Shown here: positions 9,092 through 17,113 of the stretch, piece after piece
Layout of the letters: every line of letters starts with the position of its first letter
Numbering within the stretch: position 1 is the stretch's first letter
DNA from: Catenuloplanes indicus
GTDB taxonomy: Bacteria; Actinomycetota; Actinomycetes; Mycobacteriales; Micromonosporaceae
DNA length: 64,000 bases
Direction of reading: 5' to 3'
NCBI RefSeq assembly: GCF_030813715.1
Contig: NZ_JAUSUZ010000001.1
Span: forward strand, 806,001-870,000
Program-made: the position numbers and the translations under genes
Notes under the pieces: generated by a model
Databases searched by the model: none
What the model was told of the DNA's origin: nothing
Seen by the model: the letters and a program-made list of their open reading frames with translations, nothing else

Positions 9092-12000
9092 ATGACCTGC
9101 ACGGCAGCCGGATGCGGATGCGGCGACGACCCGATCGCCACTCCGCTGCCGAGCGGCGGGCCACCCGGCCGGTCCACGATCGCCTACCGCACCGGCACGT
9201 ACGCGGCGTTCCTCGCCACCATGCTGCGGCGGCTGTCCGGCCCGGCATACCCGGCGCTGCACGCGCTGACCGTGCGGGACACCGACGACCCGGCGATCGC
9301 GCTGCTCGACGCGGCCGCGGTGCTCGGCGACATCCTCACGTTCTACTCCGAGCGGATCGCGCACGAGGGCTACCTGCGCACCGCCACCGACCCGCGGTCG
9401 CTGCGGCTGCTCGGCCGGCTGGTCGGGCACCTGCCGCGGCCCGGCATCGCGGCCGGGACCGTGCTGGCCTACACCCTGGACCGGGACGCGCGCACGGACG
9501 CGGACTCCGCGGTCACCATCCCGGCCGGGGCGCGCGCGCAGAGCGTGCCGGAGCAGGGCGAGCAGCCGCAGCCGTTCGAGACCGCGGAGGATCTGCCGGC
9601 CCGCTGGTCGTTCAACGACCTGCGGGTGCTGCTCGTGGTCCGGGACGTGACGGTCGACCCGCGGGCCGACGTCACGATCGTCGGCCTGGAGCGGCCACCG
9701 GCGCCGGACCTGCGGGCCGAGCTGCGCGCGCTGATCGCCGAGGCGCGGGAGAACGACCGGATGTTCGCCCGGAGCAAGATCATCCGAGGGTACGTGACGG
9801 AGACGCTGCAACCCGCGGCGGACGGCGACGACCTGCATCTCGGCCTGAGCGCCGCGCTCGCGGCGCTGCCGCTCAGCGCGGCCCAGCCGTACCCGAACAT
9901 CCACGGCTGGCTCACCGGCTGGCTCCGGCCCCGGCTGCACGAGCTGCGGCGGCGGGCCCGGCAGGCGCCGAACGCGACCACGCTGACCGAGGCGCTGCGG
10001 CTCGGCGAGGCCACGAACCCGGCCACCGACGGCCTCGGTGCGCTCCTGGCCGGACTACGGCGCTCCCCCGCCGTACCCCCGGCCGGGTCCTTTGCCCTTG
10101 ATCGTGATCCGGCGGCACTGTTCGGGCCGGGGTCGGACCTGGGCGTGCAGCTGCTGGCCGCACTCGACCCGCGGCTCGCGGAGACGCTCTACCCGGCATG
10201 GCGGCGCATCGACCTGGCCGCGCCGCCCGCGCTGCACGGGATCCGGGTGATGCGCACGGTGGCGACGCCGTTCGGGGCGACCGCGCCGCTGCAACCGGAG
10301 TTCGGCGAGGACGGCCGGGTGGTGCGCTACGTGGACTGGCCGTTGCGCGGCAGCCAGACCGCCGGCGCGACCGTCACCTACCGCGGGGACGGCCGCCCGG
10401 AACGCGCGCTCCTGAGCTGGACCGAGTCGGACAGCACCGTGCCGGCCGAGGTCACGCTGCCGGAGAGCGGCCCGGTCAACCCGGTGCAGCTCGGTCCCGG
10501 CACGGTCACGATCGCGGTGCAGGCGCCGGACATCGAGGGTCCGCCGGCCGGCGTGACGTTCACGTTCGACGACGCGCTGCTCGGCCGCGAGGTGTTCGTC
10601 TCCCGGCCGATCGAGGGCGACGCGGTACAGGTCCGGATCGGCGGCGTCACGCACACGGTGGAGCCCGGCCGGACCGTCACCGCGGACGCGGGCGGGCTGC
10701 GCCTGGAGATCACCCGGACCGCGCAGACGGTCCGGTTCGCGCTCTCCGCCGCGCTCGCACTCGACTCCCGGAACGTGCTCGCGCTGGACGCGGTCCACGA
10801 GGGCATCGGCCCGGAGTCGTGGGTGGTCGTGCAGCGGCCCGGCCACGCACTGTCCATGGTGGTCACGCGTGTGATCTCGTCCCGCGTGGTGTCCCGCGCG
10901 GACTTCGGCATCACCGGCAAGGTCACCGAGCTGGTGCTGGCGGACGACTGGCTGGACGAGACGGACACCCAGCTCGCGCAGATCCGGGACACCACGGTCT
11001 ACGCGCGCGGCGACGCGCTCACCCCGGCCACCGAACCGGTCACCGACGACGTCACCGGCCGGGAGATCGAGCTGGACCGGCTCTACGAAGGGCTGGCCCC
11101 GGGGCGGCGGCTGGTGGTCACCGGCGAGCGCACCGACCTGCCGGAGACGCCCGGCGTGCCCGGCACCGAGCTGTCGATGATCGCCGCGGTGCGCCAGCAC
11201 GTCGACCCGGACCGGCCCGGCGAGACCGTGCACACGTTCCTGACGCTGGCCGCGCCGCTGTCCTACACCTACAAACGGGACACGGTACGGCTGCTGGCCA
11301 ACGTGGTGCCGGCGTCGCACGGCGCGTCCCGCGACGAACCGATCGGCAGCGGCGACGCGAGTCTGGCCAACCAGTCCTTCCGGCTGTTCCAGGGCCCGCT
11401 GACCTGGCTGGCCTCGGACACGCCGCTCGGCGCGTCCAGCACGCTGGTGGTCCGGGTCGACGGCGTGCGCTGGCACGAGGTGGACAGCCTGGCCGGACGC
11501 GGCCCGGACGAGCGCGTCTACACCACGCGCACGGACGACGAGGACCGGACGATCGTCACGTTCGGCGACGGCGTGCACGGCGCCCGGCTGCCGACCGGAT
11601 ACCAGAACGTGCGCGCGGTGTACCGGGTCGGCATCGGCCGGGACGGCAACACCGGCTCCGGCCGGATCACGCAACTGCTCACCCGGCCGCTGTGGGTCTC
11701 CACGGTGACGAACCCGGTGCCGGCCACCGGCGGCGCCGATCCGGACGGTCCCGGCCAGGCGCGGCGCAACATTCCGCTGTCGGTGACCGCCCTGGACCGG
11801 CTGGTCTCGGTCGCGGACTACGAGGACTTCGCGCGCGCCCGGGCCGGTATCGGCCGGGCCGCGGCCCGCCGGATCCGCACCGGCTCCCGGGAGGTCGTGC
11901 ACGTCACCGTGGCCGGCGTGGACGACGTGCCGGTCGGCGATCTGCGCCCGTTGCGCGTGTCGCTGGCCACCTATGGCGACCCGCAGCTGCCGGTCCGGGT

Positions 12001-12535
12001 CGACGCGCGGGAACCGGTGCTGCTGGTCATCGCCGCGCGCGTGCGGGTGCACCCGGATCACGCGTGGGAGGTGGTCGAACCGGCCGTGCGGGCCGCGCTG
12101 CTGGACCGGCTCGGCTTCGACCGGCGCGAGCTGGCCCAGCCGGCGTACCTGTCCGAGGTGATCGCGGCCGCGCAGTCGGTGCCCGGCGTGGACTGGGTGG
12201 ACGTCGACCTGTTCGGCGGCGTGCCCGGCAGCCTGACCCCGTCCGACCTCGACGACCTGTTCACGCAGCTGGCCGGCGTGCGGACGGTGGTACCGGCCCG
12301 GCCGGCCCGCTTCGAGGAGACCCGGCACACGGCCGTGCGGGACGAGCCGCTGATCGCGGTCGCGGCGAGGTACGGCACGTCCGCGGACGAGCTGGAGCGG
12401 CTCAACCCCGGCCTGACCGGCTCGACCGTGGCCGCCGGGCAGACCGTCACGGTGTTCCGCGGCATCCGGCCGGCACAGCTGGTGCTGCTCTCCCCGCGCA
12501 TCCCCGACACGCTCATCCTGAAGGAGGCCCGGTGA
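9092..12535 (+). CDS. Baseplate J-like wedge protein 2 with C-terminal LysM (Afp12-like)
   Basis: A 1147-residue protein. It starts at an ATG after GGAGGTGCACG, leaving a 61-base gap from the first J gene. The extreme N-terminus is Cys-rich (CTAAGCGCGDD). The J signature (TYAAFLATMLRRLSG, ILTFYSERIAHEGYLRTA) is in the first 120 residues. The conserved VTFGDGVHGARLPTGYQNVRAVYRVGIG and NPVPATGGADPDGPGQARRNIPL segments lie at ~825-890. Residues ~1076-1124 form a LysM domain (LIAVAARYGTSADELERLNPG), an unusual fusion for a J protein. In Afp-type particles two J proteins heterodimerise to build the wedge. The stop overlaps the next GTG. Confidence 0.87.
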   Translation: MTCTAAGCGCGDDPIATPLPSGGPPGRSTIAYRTGTYAAFLATMLRRLSGPAYPALHALTVRDTDDPAIALLDAAAVLGDILTFYSERIAHEGYLRTATDPRSLRLLGRLVGHLPRPGIAAGTVLAYTLDRDARTDADSAVTIPAGARAQSVPEQGEQPQPFETAEDLPARWSFNDLRVLLVVRDVTVDPRADVTIVGLERPPAPDLRAELRALIAEARENDRMFARSKIIRGYVTETLQPAADGDDLHLGLSAALAALPLSAAQPYPNIHGWLTGWLRPRLHELRRRARQAPNATTLTEALRLGEATNPATDGLGALLAGLRRSPAVPPAGSFALDRDPAALFGPGSDLGVQLLAALDPRLAETLYPAWRRIDLAAPPALHGIRVMRTVATPFGATAPLQPEFGEDGRVVRYVDWPLRGSQTAGATVTYRGDGRPERALLSWTESDSTVPAEVTLPESGPVNPVQLGPGTVTIAVQAPDIEGPPAGVTFTFDDALLGREVFVSRPIEGDAVQVRIGGVTHTVEPGRTVTADAGGLRLEITRTAQTVRFALSAALALDSRNVLALDAVHEGIGPESWVVVQRPGHALSMVVTRVISSRVVSRADFGITGKVTELVLADDWLDETDTQLAQIRDTTVYARGDALTPATEPVTDDVTGREIELDRLYEGLAPGRRLVVTGERTDLPETPGVPGTELSMIAAVRQHVDPDRPGETVHTFLTLAAPLSYTYKRDTVRLLANVVPASHGASRDEPIGSGDASLANQSFRLFQGPLTWLASDTPLGASSTLVVRVDGVRWHEVDSLAGRGPDERVYTTRTDDEDRTIVTFGDGVHGARLPTGYQNVRAVYRVGIGRDGNTGSGRITQLLTRPLWVSTVTNPVPATGGADPDGPGQARRNIPLSVTALDRLVSVADYEDFARARAGIGRAAARRIRTGSREVVHVTVAGVDDVPVGDLRPLRVSLATYGDPQLPVRVDAREPVLLVIAARVRVHPDHAWEVVEPAVRAALLDRLGFDRRELAQPAYLSEVIAAAQSVPGVDWVDVDLFGGVPGSLTPSDLDDLFTQLAGVRTVVPARPARFEETRHTAVRDEPLIAVAARYGTSADELERLNPGLTGSTVAAGQTVTVFRGIRPAQLVLLSPRIPDTLILKEAR

Positions 12536-14517
12536 CCGACCGGCTCTACGACCTGCTGCCGCAGGTCCACCGGCGCCGCGACGCGGAGGCGGGCGAACCG
12601 CTGCGCGCGCTGCTCGCGGTCGTCGCGGAACAGCTCGACCTGGCCGAGGCGGACCTGCGCCGGCTCTACGACAACTGGTTCATCGAGACGTGCGACGACT
12701 GGGCCGTACCGTACCTCGGTGACCTCGTCGGATATCGGTCCGCGGCCGGGCGCGCGTCCCGTCGGGACGTGGCCGACACGGTCGCGACCCGGCGCCGCAA
12801 GGGGACGCTGCCGCTGCTGGAGGAGATCGCGGCCGCGGTCGCGCACTGGCCGGCCCGCGCGGTCGAGCTGCGCCGGCTGATCGCCGGCACCGCGGCGCTG
12901 CGTGCCCCTACCGGCCGGTGGGCGGCGGCCACGGCGGACCTGCGCGACGGCGGCGCGCTCGACCTGCTCGGCGGCGCGTTCGACGGGCACACCCGGCTGG
13001 CCGGCGCGTCCGGGCTGTTCCGGCCGCCGTCCGTGGCGGTGTTCGTCTGGCGGCTACGGCCGTTCTCGATCACGCGCGCGCCCGCCTACTCGATCGACCG
13101 GGCCCGGAACCTGTACACGTTCTCCATTCTCGGCAACGATGTGCCGCTGGTGGCGAAGCCGATCCCGGAGCCGTCCGCCACGCACGTCGCGACCGCGGAC
13201 AACGTGCCGGTGTTCATCCGCCGGCGCGCGCTGCAGGACCGGCTCGCCGACTTCTACGGCCCGGGCAAGAGCTTCGCGATCTGGCGCGACGGCGCGCCCG
13301 AGCCGATCCCGCCGGCCCAGGTGGTGGTCGCGGACCTGTCCGGCTGGGCCTACCGGGCCCGGCGCGGGCAGGTGGTGATCGACCCGGAACTCGGGCGGAT
13401 CGCGTTCGGATCGCGGACCGCGCCGCGCGGCGGCGTGCACGTCACCTACCACCACGCCGGCGTCTCCGAGATCGGCGGCGGCGAGTATCCACGGGACCTG
13501 CCGGCCGGGCCGCGCGTCTACCGGGTCGGCACCGACTTCCAGCGGATCACGGACGCCTACCAGCGGTGGCGGGCGGACGGCGGGCCCGAGGGGATCATCG
13601 AGATCGCCGGCAGCGGCGCCTACCAGGAGCAGCTGGAGTTCACCGTCGGGCACGGCGACCACCTGCAGATCCGCGCGGCCGAGGGCTCCCGCCCGGTGCT
13701 GCGGCTGCTCGACTGGTACAGCAACCGGCCCGACTCGCTGCACATCCGCGGGCCGCTGCCGGAGGAGTGCGCGGACGACGGCCGGCCGCCCGGCCGGGTC
13801 ACGCTGGACGGGCTGCTGATCACCGGCCGCGGCGTGAGCGTCACCGGCGTGCTCGGCGCGCTCACGATCCGGCACAGCACGCTGGTGCCCGGCTGGGCGA
13901 TCGAGCCGCAGTGCCGGCCCGCGCATCCGGAGGAACCCAGCCTGGTGCTGGAGAACACGACCGCGTGCGTGCAGGCCACGCACAGCATCCTGGGCACGGT
14001 CCTGGTCATCGCGGACGAGGTGCGCACCGAACCGCTGGACATCTTCCTCACCGACAGCGTGCTGGACGCGACCGGCCGGGAACGGGAGGCGCTGTCCGCG
14101 CCGGAGTGCCGGCACGCACACGCGGTCCTGCACGCCCGGCGCAGCACCGTGATCGGGGAGATCCACACGCACGCCGTACGGCTGGGCGAGAATTCGGTCT
14201 TCGACGGGCGGATGAACGTGGCCCGGCGCGGCATCGGGTGCCTCCGGTTCAGCGCGGTGCCGGACGGTTCGCGGACGCCGCGGCGGTTCGAGTGCACCGG
14301 CGACCGGCCGCGCTTCACCTCCACCCGGTACGGCACCCCCGCCTACCTCCAACTCGCCCACGACTGCCCGCCGTCGATCGCGCGCGGCGCGGAGGACGGG
14401 TCCGAGACGGGCGTGCACCACGACCTGTACCAGCCACAGCGGGCGGACGCGCTGGCGGCGCGGCTGGCCGAGTTCTCACCGGCGGACACGGACGCCGGCA
14501 TCGTCTACGTGACCTGA
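12532..14517 (+). CDS. Tail protein I-like baseplate protein with beta-helix region
   Basis: A 661-residue protein starting at GTG (GTGA overlap) after AAGGAGG. Residues 1-100 match the phage tail protein P2 I-type pattern: YDLLPQVHRRRDAE, LYDNWFIETCDDWAVPYLGDLVG and VATRRRKGTLPLLEEIA. This is the piece that links baseplate wedges to outer fibres. The C-terminal ~300 residues have repeated short beta-strand phrases (IIEIAGSGAYQ, LTIRHSTLVPGW, ARRSTVIGEIHTHAVRLGENSVFDG) typical of a right-handed parallel beta-helix. It may therefore present an outward-facing, fibre-like surface. Confidence 0.82.
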   Translation: MTDRLYDLLPQVHRRRDAEAGEPLRALLAVVAEQLDLAEADLRRLYDNWFIETCDDWAVPYLGDLVGYRSAAGRASRRDVADTVATRRRKGTLPLLEEIAAAVAHWPARAVELRRLIAGTAALRAPTGRWAAATADLRDGGALDLLGGAFDGHTRLAGASGLFRPPSVAVFVWRLRPFSITRAPAYSIDRARNLYTFSILGNDVPLVAKPIPEPSATHVATADNVPVFIRRRALQDRLADFYGPGKSFAIWRDGAPEPIPPAQVVVADLSGWAYRARRGQVVIDPELGRIAFGSRTAPRGGVHVTYHHAGVSEIGGGEYPRDLPAGPRVYRVGTDFQRITDAYQRWRADGGPEGIIEIAGSGAYQEQLEFTVGHGDHLQIRAAEGSRPVLRLLDWYSNRPDSLHIRGPLPEECADDGRPPGRVTLDGLLITGRGVSVTGVLGALTIRHSTLVPGWAIEPQCRPAHPEEPSLVLENTTACVQATHSILGTVLVIADEVRTEPLDIFLTDSVLDATGREREALSAPECRHAHAVLHARRSTVIGEIHTHAVRLGENSVFDGRMNVARRGIGCLRFSAVPDGSRTPRRFECTGDRPRFTSTRYGTPAYLQLAHDCPPSIARGAEDGSETGVHHDLYQPQRADALAARLAEFSPADTDAGIVYVT

Positions 14518-14530
14518 AGGGGACATCCGC

Positions 14531-15847
14531 ATGAGGGGCGACTTCACCCGCGACACGTTCGACCCGGCCGACCACTACTCCGCCGTGCTGCTGCAGCAGG
14601 GGCGGGTGCTGCTGGACGCGGACTTCAACGAGCAGACCGCGATCGGGCTGCATCTGCTGCGCACGCTCGCGGCCGACCTGATCGGGCCGCACGGCGGGCC
14701 CGGGTTCGCGATCGGCGCGGCCGCCACCGGCGACGACGAGCCGCCGGACCTGACGATCGGCGGTGGGCGGTACTACGTGGACGGTGTCGCGGCGGACGCC
14801 ACCCGGCCGGTTCCGCTCGCCGCCGTCGGGGACTCCGGCGCGGTGCCGGAGCCCGGTCCGTGGACGTACTGGTCACAACCGTGGGCCTACCTGGATCCGG
14901 ACAACGACGACGACGCGCTGCCGGAGGCCGTTCCGTACCTGGTCTATCTGACCGTGTGGGACGAGCTGGTCACGGCCGCGCAGGACCCGCGGCTGCGGGA
15001 GACCGCGCTCGGCGCGACCATGCCGGACACGGCCGCGCGCAGCCGGGTCGTCTGGCAGGTCCGGGCCGCGACCGGCATCAACCTGGACGGTACGGCCGAG
15101 GAGCTGACCGGCCGGTTCGACGAGTGGGTACGCGGGCGCCGCTCGACCGGCCGGCTCGCCGCGCGGGTGGACAGGCCGGCCGGCAGCGACGAGGACCCGT
15201 GCGTGATCTCCCCCGAATCGCGCTACCGGGGGCAGGAGAACCAGCTGTACCGGGTCGAGGTGGTCGCGGCGGACGCGTTCGTCTGGTCCCGGGACAACGG
15301 GTCGGTCGTGTTCGAGGTCGACGCGATCGACGGACGGTGGGTCACGCTGGCCGCGCTCGGCCGCGACGACAAACTCGATCTGCACGTCGGGGACGCGGTC
15401 ACGCTCACCGACGACGCGTCCGGGTTCCGCGGCGTGGCCTCGGCCGTGCTGCGCGTCGAGGACGTGGACGTACCGGACCGGCGGGTGCTGCTCTCCGCGG
15501 ACGTCGCGTTCCGGCCCGACGCGTCCCGGCATCCGGTGCTTCGCCGGTGGGACCATCCGGCGAGCGACGACGCCACGGACGGGGGTGCGGTGCCGCTGGC
15601 GACCGGGCGGTGGCTGGGGCTGGAGGACGGGGTACAGGTGTGGTTCGCGCCGGACGGCCGCTATCAGGCCGGCGATCACTGGCTGATCCCGGCGCGGACA
15701 CTCACCGGGGCGGTCGAGTGGCCGGCCGACGACGCGGGGCGGCCGCTGCTGCGGCCGCCACACGGGGTGCACCGGCACTACGCGCCGCTGGCGGTGGTGC
15801 GGGGGGCCGGGGAGTTCCAGGATCTGCGCCGAGGGCTGGGCGCCTGA
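14531..15847 (+). CDS. DUF6519-type eCIS protein
   Basis: A 438-residue protein starting at ATG after GAAGGGGAC. It opens with MRGDFTRDTFDPADHYSAVL and LLQQGRVLLDADFNEQ, the hallmark of the DUF6519 family that ends many actinobacterial and cyanobacterial eCIS and tail-like clusters. A beta-rich remainder includes YRVEVVAADAFVWSRDNGSV. The function is not established; a structural role at the baseplate periphery or tail-fibre attachment is inference. It is the last gene before a strong hairpin terminator, which marks the 3' end of the cluster. Confidence 0.8.
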   Translation: MRGDFTRDTFDPADHYSAVLLQQGRVLLDADFNEQTAIGLHLLRTLAADLIGPHGGPGFAIGAAATGDDEPPDLTIGGGRYYVDGVAADATRPVPLAAVGDSGAVPEPGPWTYWSQPWAYLDPDNDDDALPEAVPYLVYLTVWDELVTAAQDPRLRETALGATMPDTAARSRVVWQVRAATGINLDGTAEELTGRFDEWVRGRRSTGRLAARVDRPAGSDEDPCVISPESRYRGQENQLYRVEVVAADAFVWSRDNGSVVFEVDAIDGRWVTLAALGRDDKLDLHVGDAVTLTDDASGFRGVASAVLRVEDVDVPDRRVLLSADVAFRPDASRHPVLRRWDHPASDDATDGGAVPLATGRWLGLEDGVQVWFAPDGRYQAGDHWLIPARTLTGAVEWPADDAGRPLLRPPHGVHRHYAPLAVVRGAGEFQDLRRGLGA

Positions 15848-15853
15848 CCCGCA

Positions 15854-15888
15854 GGGCTTGCGGCGCCCGTTCCGGCTGCCGCAAGCCC
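15854..15888 (+). terminator. Terminator of the eCIS operon
   Basis: A perfect 11-bp inverted repeat, GGGCTTGCGGC / GCCGCAAGCCC, with a 13-base loop lies 7 bases after the stop of the DUF6519 gene. No U-tract follows, as is usual in high-GC actinobacteria. Confidence 0.8.
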
Positions 15889-15940
15889 ACACGGCCGAGT
15901 ACGTCCCTGGTCACCGGGGCCGCCACGTTCCCGCACGGTC

Positions 15941-16132
15941 GTGAAGGTCACCGCGGACCGCGACCGCTGCATCGGCACCGGCATGTGCGCGCTCACCGCC
16001 CCGGCGATCTTCGATCAGGACCAGGACGAGGCCCTGGTGATCGTGATAGACGAGACACCGCCGGAGGACGCCCGGCGCGTGGTCGAGGCAGCGGCCGGCC
16101 GCTGCCCTTCGGGCGCGATTCAACTGCGATGA
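15941..16132 (+). CDS. [3Fe-4S] ferredoxin, P450-partner type
   Basis: A 63-residue ferredoxin starting at GTG. Cysteines 10 and 16 lie in CIGTGMCALTAPAIF and Cys54 in RCPSGAI. This three-Cys pattern is that of the small [3Fe-4S] ferredoxins that feed electrons to cytochromes P450. No P450 or ferredoxin reductase gene is visible anywhere in the window, so the partner is unknown. It stands 93 bases downstream of the eCIS terminator and 166 bases upstream of the cysteine-peptide locus. A functional link to either is possible but unproven. There is no obvious Shine-Dalgarno sequence. Confidence 0.85.
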   Translation: MKVTADRDRCIGTGMCALTAPAIFDQDQDEALVIVIDETPPEDARRVVEAAAGRCPSGAIQLR

Positions 16133-16208
16133 ATTCATCTTCCCGCTCCCGGCGGCTCGATTCCCCAGTGCTCCCGCGGGCACCGGTCGTCGCCGGCGCT
16201 CCTCCCTG

Positions 16209-16256
16209 CCGGTTCCGCGTCGCACGAGCAGGGGGCGGTCCGGTTCCGCGTCACAC
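16209..16256. repeat. 17-bp direct repeat upstream of the peptide locus
   Basis: CCGGTTCCGCGTCGCAC (16209-16225) recurs as CCGGTTCCGCGTCACAC (16240-16256), offset by 31 bases with one mismatch. The pair immediately precedes the two TetR-like palindromes, whose centres are 32 bases apart. The rest of 16,133-16,259 shows no gene. Confidence 0.7.
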
Positions 16257-16259
16257 AAT

Positions 16260-16309
16260 CTTGACGGCGTGGTCAAGTTGGGTGCACGCTTCTTGACCAT
16301 GCAGTCAAG
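16260..16309. promoter_or_regulatory. Two TetR-type operators over the peptide promoter/start
   Basis: CTTGAC-GGCGTG-GTCAAG (16260-16277) and CTTGAC-CATGCA-GTCAAG (16292-16309) are perfect 6-6-6 inverted repeats. They share identical flanking bases (T before, T after), and their centres are 32 bases apart, about three helical turns. The first contains a -35-like TTGACG. The second contains the start codon of the small peptide in its spacer. No convincing -10 box is visible. The obvious candidate ligand is the TetR protein encoded at 17110-17673 at the end of the same operon. Confidence 0.8.
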
Positions 16310-16433
16310 TACAGAGACGGACGTTCTCGACGACGTCACGGAGGACGCGGAGACCGTCGCGCCCCCGACCCTGATCATGCTGGAGACCGCGGACGACGCC
16401 GCGGTCTGCGACGTGGACGGAGTGTGCGCCTGA
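16299..16433 (+). CDS. Small acidic two-cysteine peptide
   Basis: A 44-residue ORF, too short for most gene callers. The N-terminal part is strongly acidic and Thr/Asp/Glu-rich (residues 2-20). It is followed by APPTLIMLE, and the tail ADDAAVCDVDGVCA holds Cys37 and Cys43 (C-x5-C). There is no signal peptide. The stop TGA shares its A with the ATG of the DsbA-type gene (TGATG), so translation is coupled. The start codon lies inside an operator and has no Shine-Dalgarno sequence, which suggests a leaderless message. The layout (acidic leader, short Cys core) resembles ribosomally made peptide precursors, but no modifying enzyme other than the oxidoreductase is adjacent. A dithiol substrate or partner of the DsbA protein is equally possible. 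I do not recognise the family. Confidence 0.55.
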   Translation: MQSSTETDVLDDVTEDAETVAPPTLIMLETADDAAVCDVDGVCA

Positions 16434-17113
16434 TGAGCGCGAGCGTGTTCGGCGCGGCCGCGGAGCCGATCGTCATCGACGTCTGGAGCGACGTCGTCTG
16501 CCCGTTCTGCTACCTCGGCCACGGCATCCTGGAGCAGGCGGTCGAGCAGTTCCCGCACGGCTCGTCCGTGCGGATCCGGTACCGCAGCTTCCAGCTGCAC
16601 CCGGGCATCACCCGGCCGGTCCCCGCGGACGACTACGTAGTGGCCAAGCTCGGCATGCCGAAGGCGCAGCTGGACGCGTCGCACGCGCAGATCGCCTCGC
16701 GCGGCGCACAGGTCGGTCTGGACTACCGGTTCGACAAGGCGCTGATGGCCGACACCATGGACGCGCACCGGATCATCCACCTGGCCGGCGCGCACGGCCG
16801 GCAGATCGACGCCGTCAAGCGGATGTTCAAGGCCGAGTTCACCGACGGCCTCGACGTCTCCGACCACACCGTGCTGGCCGGCCTCGCGGTCGAGCTGGGC
16901 CTGGACCGGGACGAGGCGATCAGAACCCTGGAGACCAAGGGGTACGAGAAGGAGATCCAGGCGGACCTGTTGCAGGCCCGGCAGTACGGGATCACCGGCG
17001 TGCCGTTCTTCGTCTTCGACAGCAAGCGCGCGGTCTCCGGCGCCCAGCCACTGGAGACGTTCCGGCACGCGCTGGACGTGAGCTGGCAGGACCGCGCCGC
17101 CACCCCGGCATGA
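16433..17113 (+). CDS. DsbA/FrnE-family thiol oxidoreductase
   Basis: A 226-residue cytoplasmic DsbA-like protein (FrnE/2-hydroxychromene isomerase-like group). The N-terminal thioredoxin strand runs into DVVCPFCYLG, with the CPFC redox pair at residues 23 and 26. An inserted helical domain follows, and then TGVPFFVF, holding the cis-proline loop. There is no signal peptide. I place the start at ATG 16433, which overlaps the peptide stop, rather than the GTG at 16424. It ends in an ATGA overlap with the TetR gene. FrnE-type proteins act as disulphide oxidoreductases or isomerases in oxidative stress and in some biosynthetic pathways. Here the most immediate candidate partner is the two-Cys peptide translated just before it. 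Confidence 0.85.
   Translation: MSASVFGAAAEPIVIDVWSDVVCPFCYLGHGILEQAVEQFPHGSSVRIRYRSFQLHPGITRPVPADDYVVAKLGMPKAQLDASHAQIASRGAQVGLDYRFDKALMADTMDAHRIIHLAGAHGRQIDAVKRMFKAEFTDGLDVSDHTVLAGLAVELGLDRDEAIRTLETKGYEKEIQADLLQARQYGITGVPFFVFDSKRAVSGAQPLETFRHALDVSWQDRAATPA

Noticed and set aside
5467-9177. Very long open frame on the minus strand opposite the first baseplate J gene
   Set aside because: High-GC codon bias leaves the antisense frame open. The + strand has the family motifs and ATGA overlaps, and the antisense product is a featureless Arg/Gly/Pro polymer.
10198-12531. Long + strand frame overlapping the second J gene and reading into the tail protein I gene
   Set aside because: It is the +1 shadow of the J gene. 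Only the part from 12532 has tail protein I-like motifs and a sensible GTG start.
16424-16433. GTG at 16424 as start of the DsbA-type gene
   Set aside because: It would overlap the peptide gene by ten bases and has no advantage. The ATG at 16433 gives the usual stop-start coupling and the normal N-terminus length.
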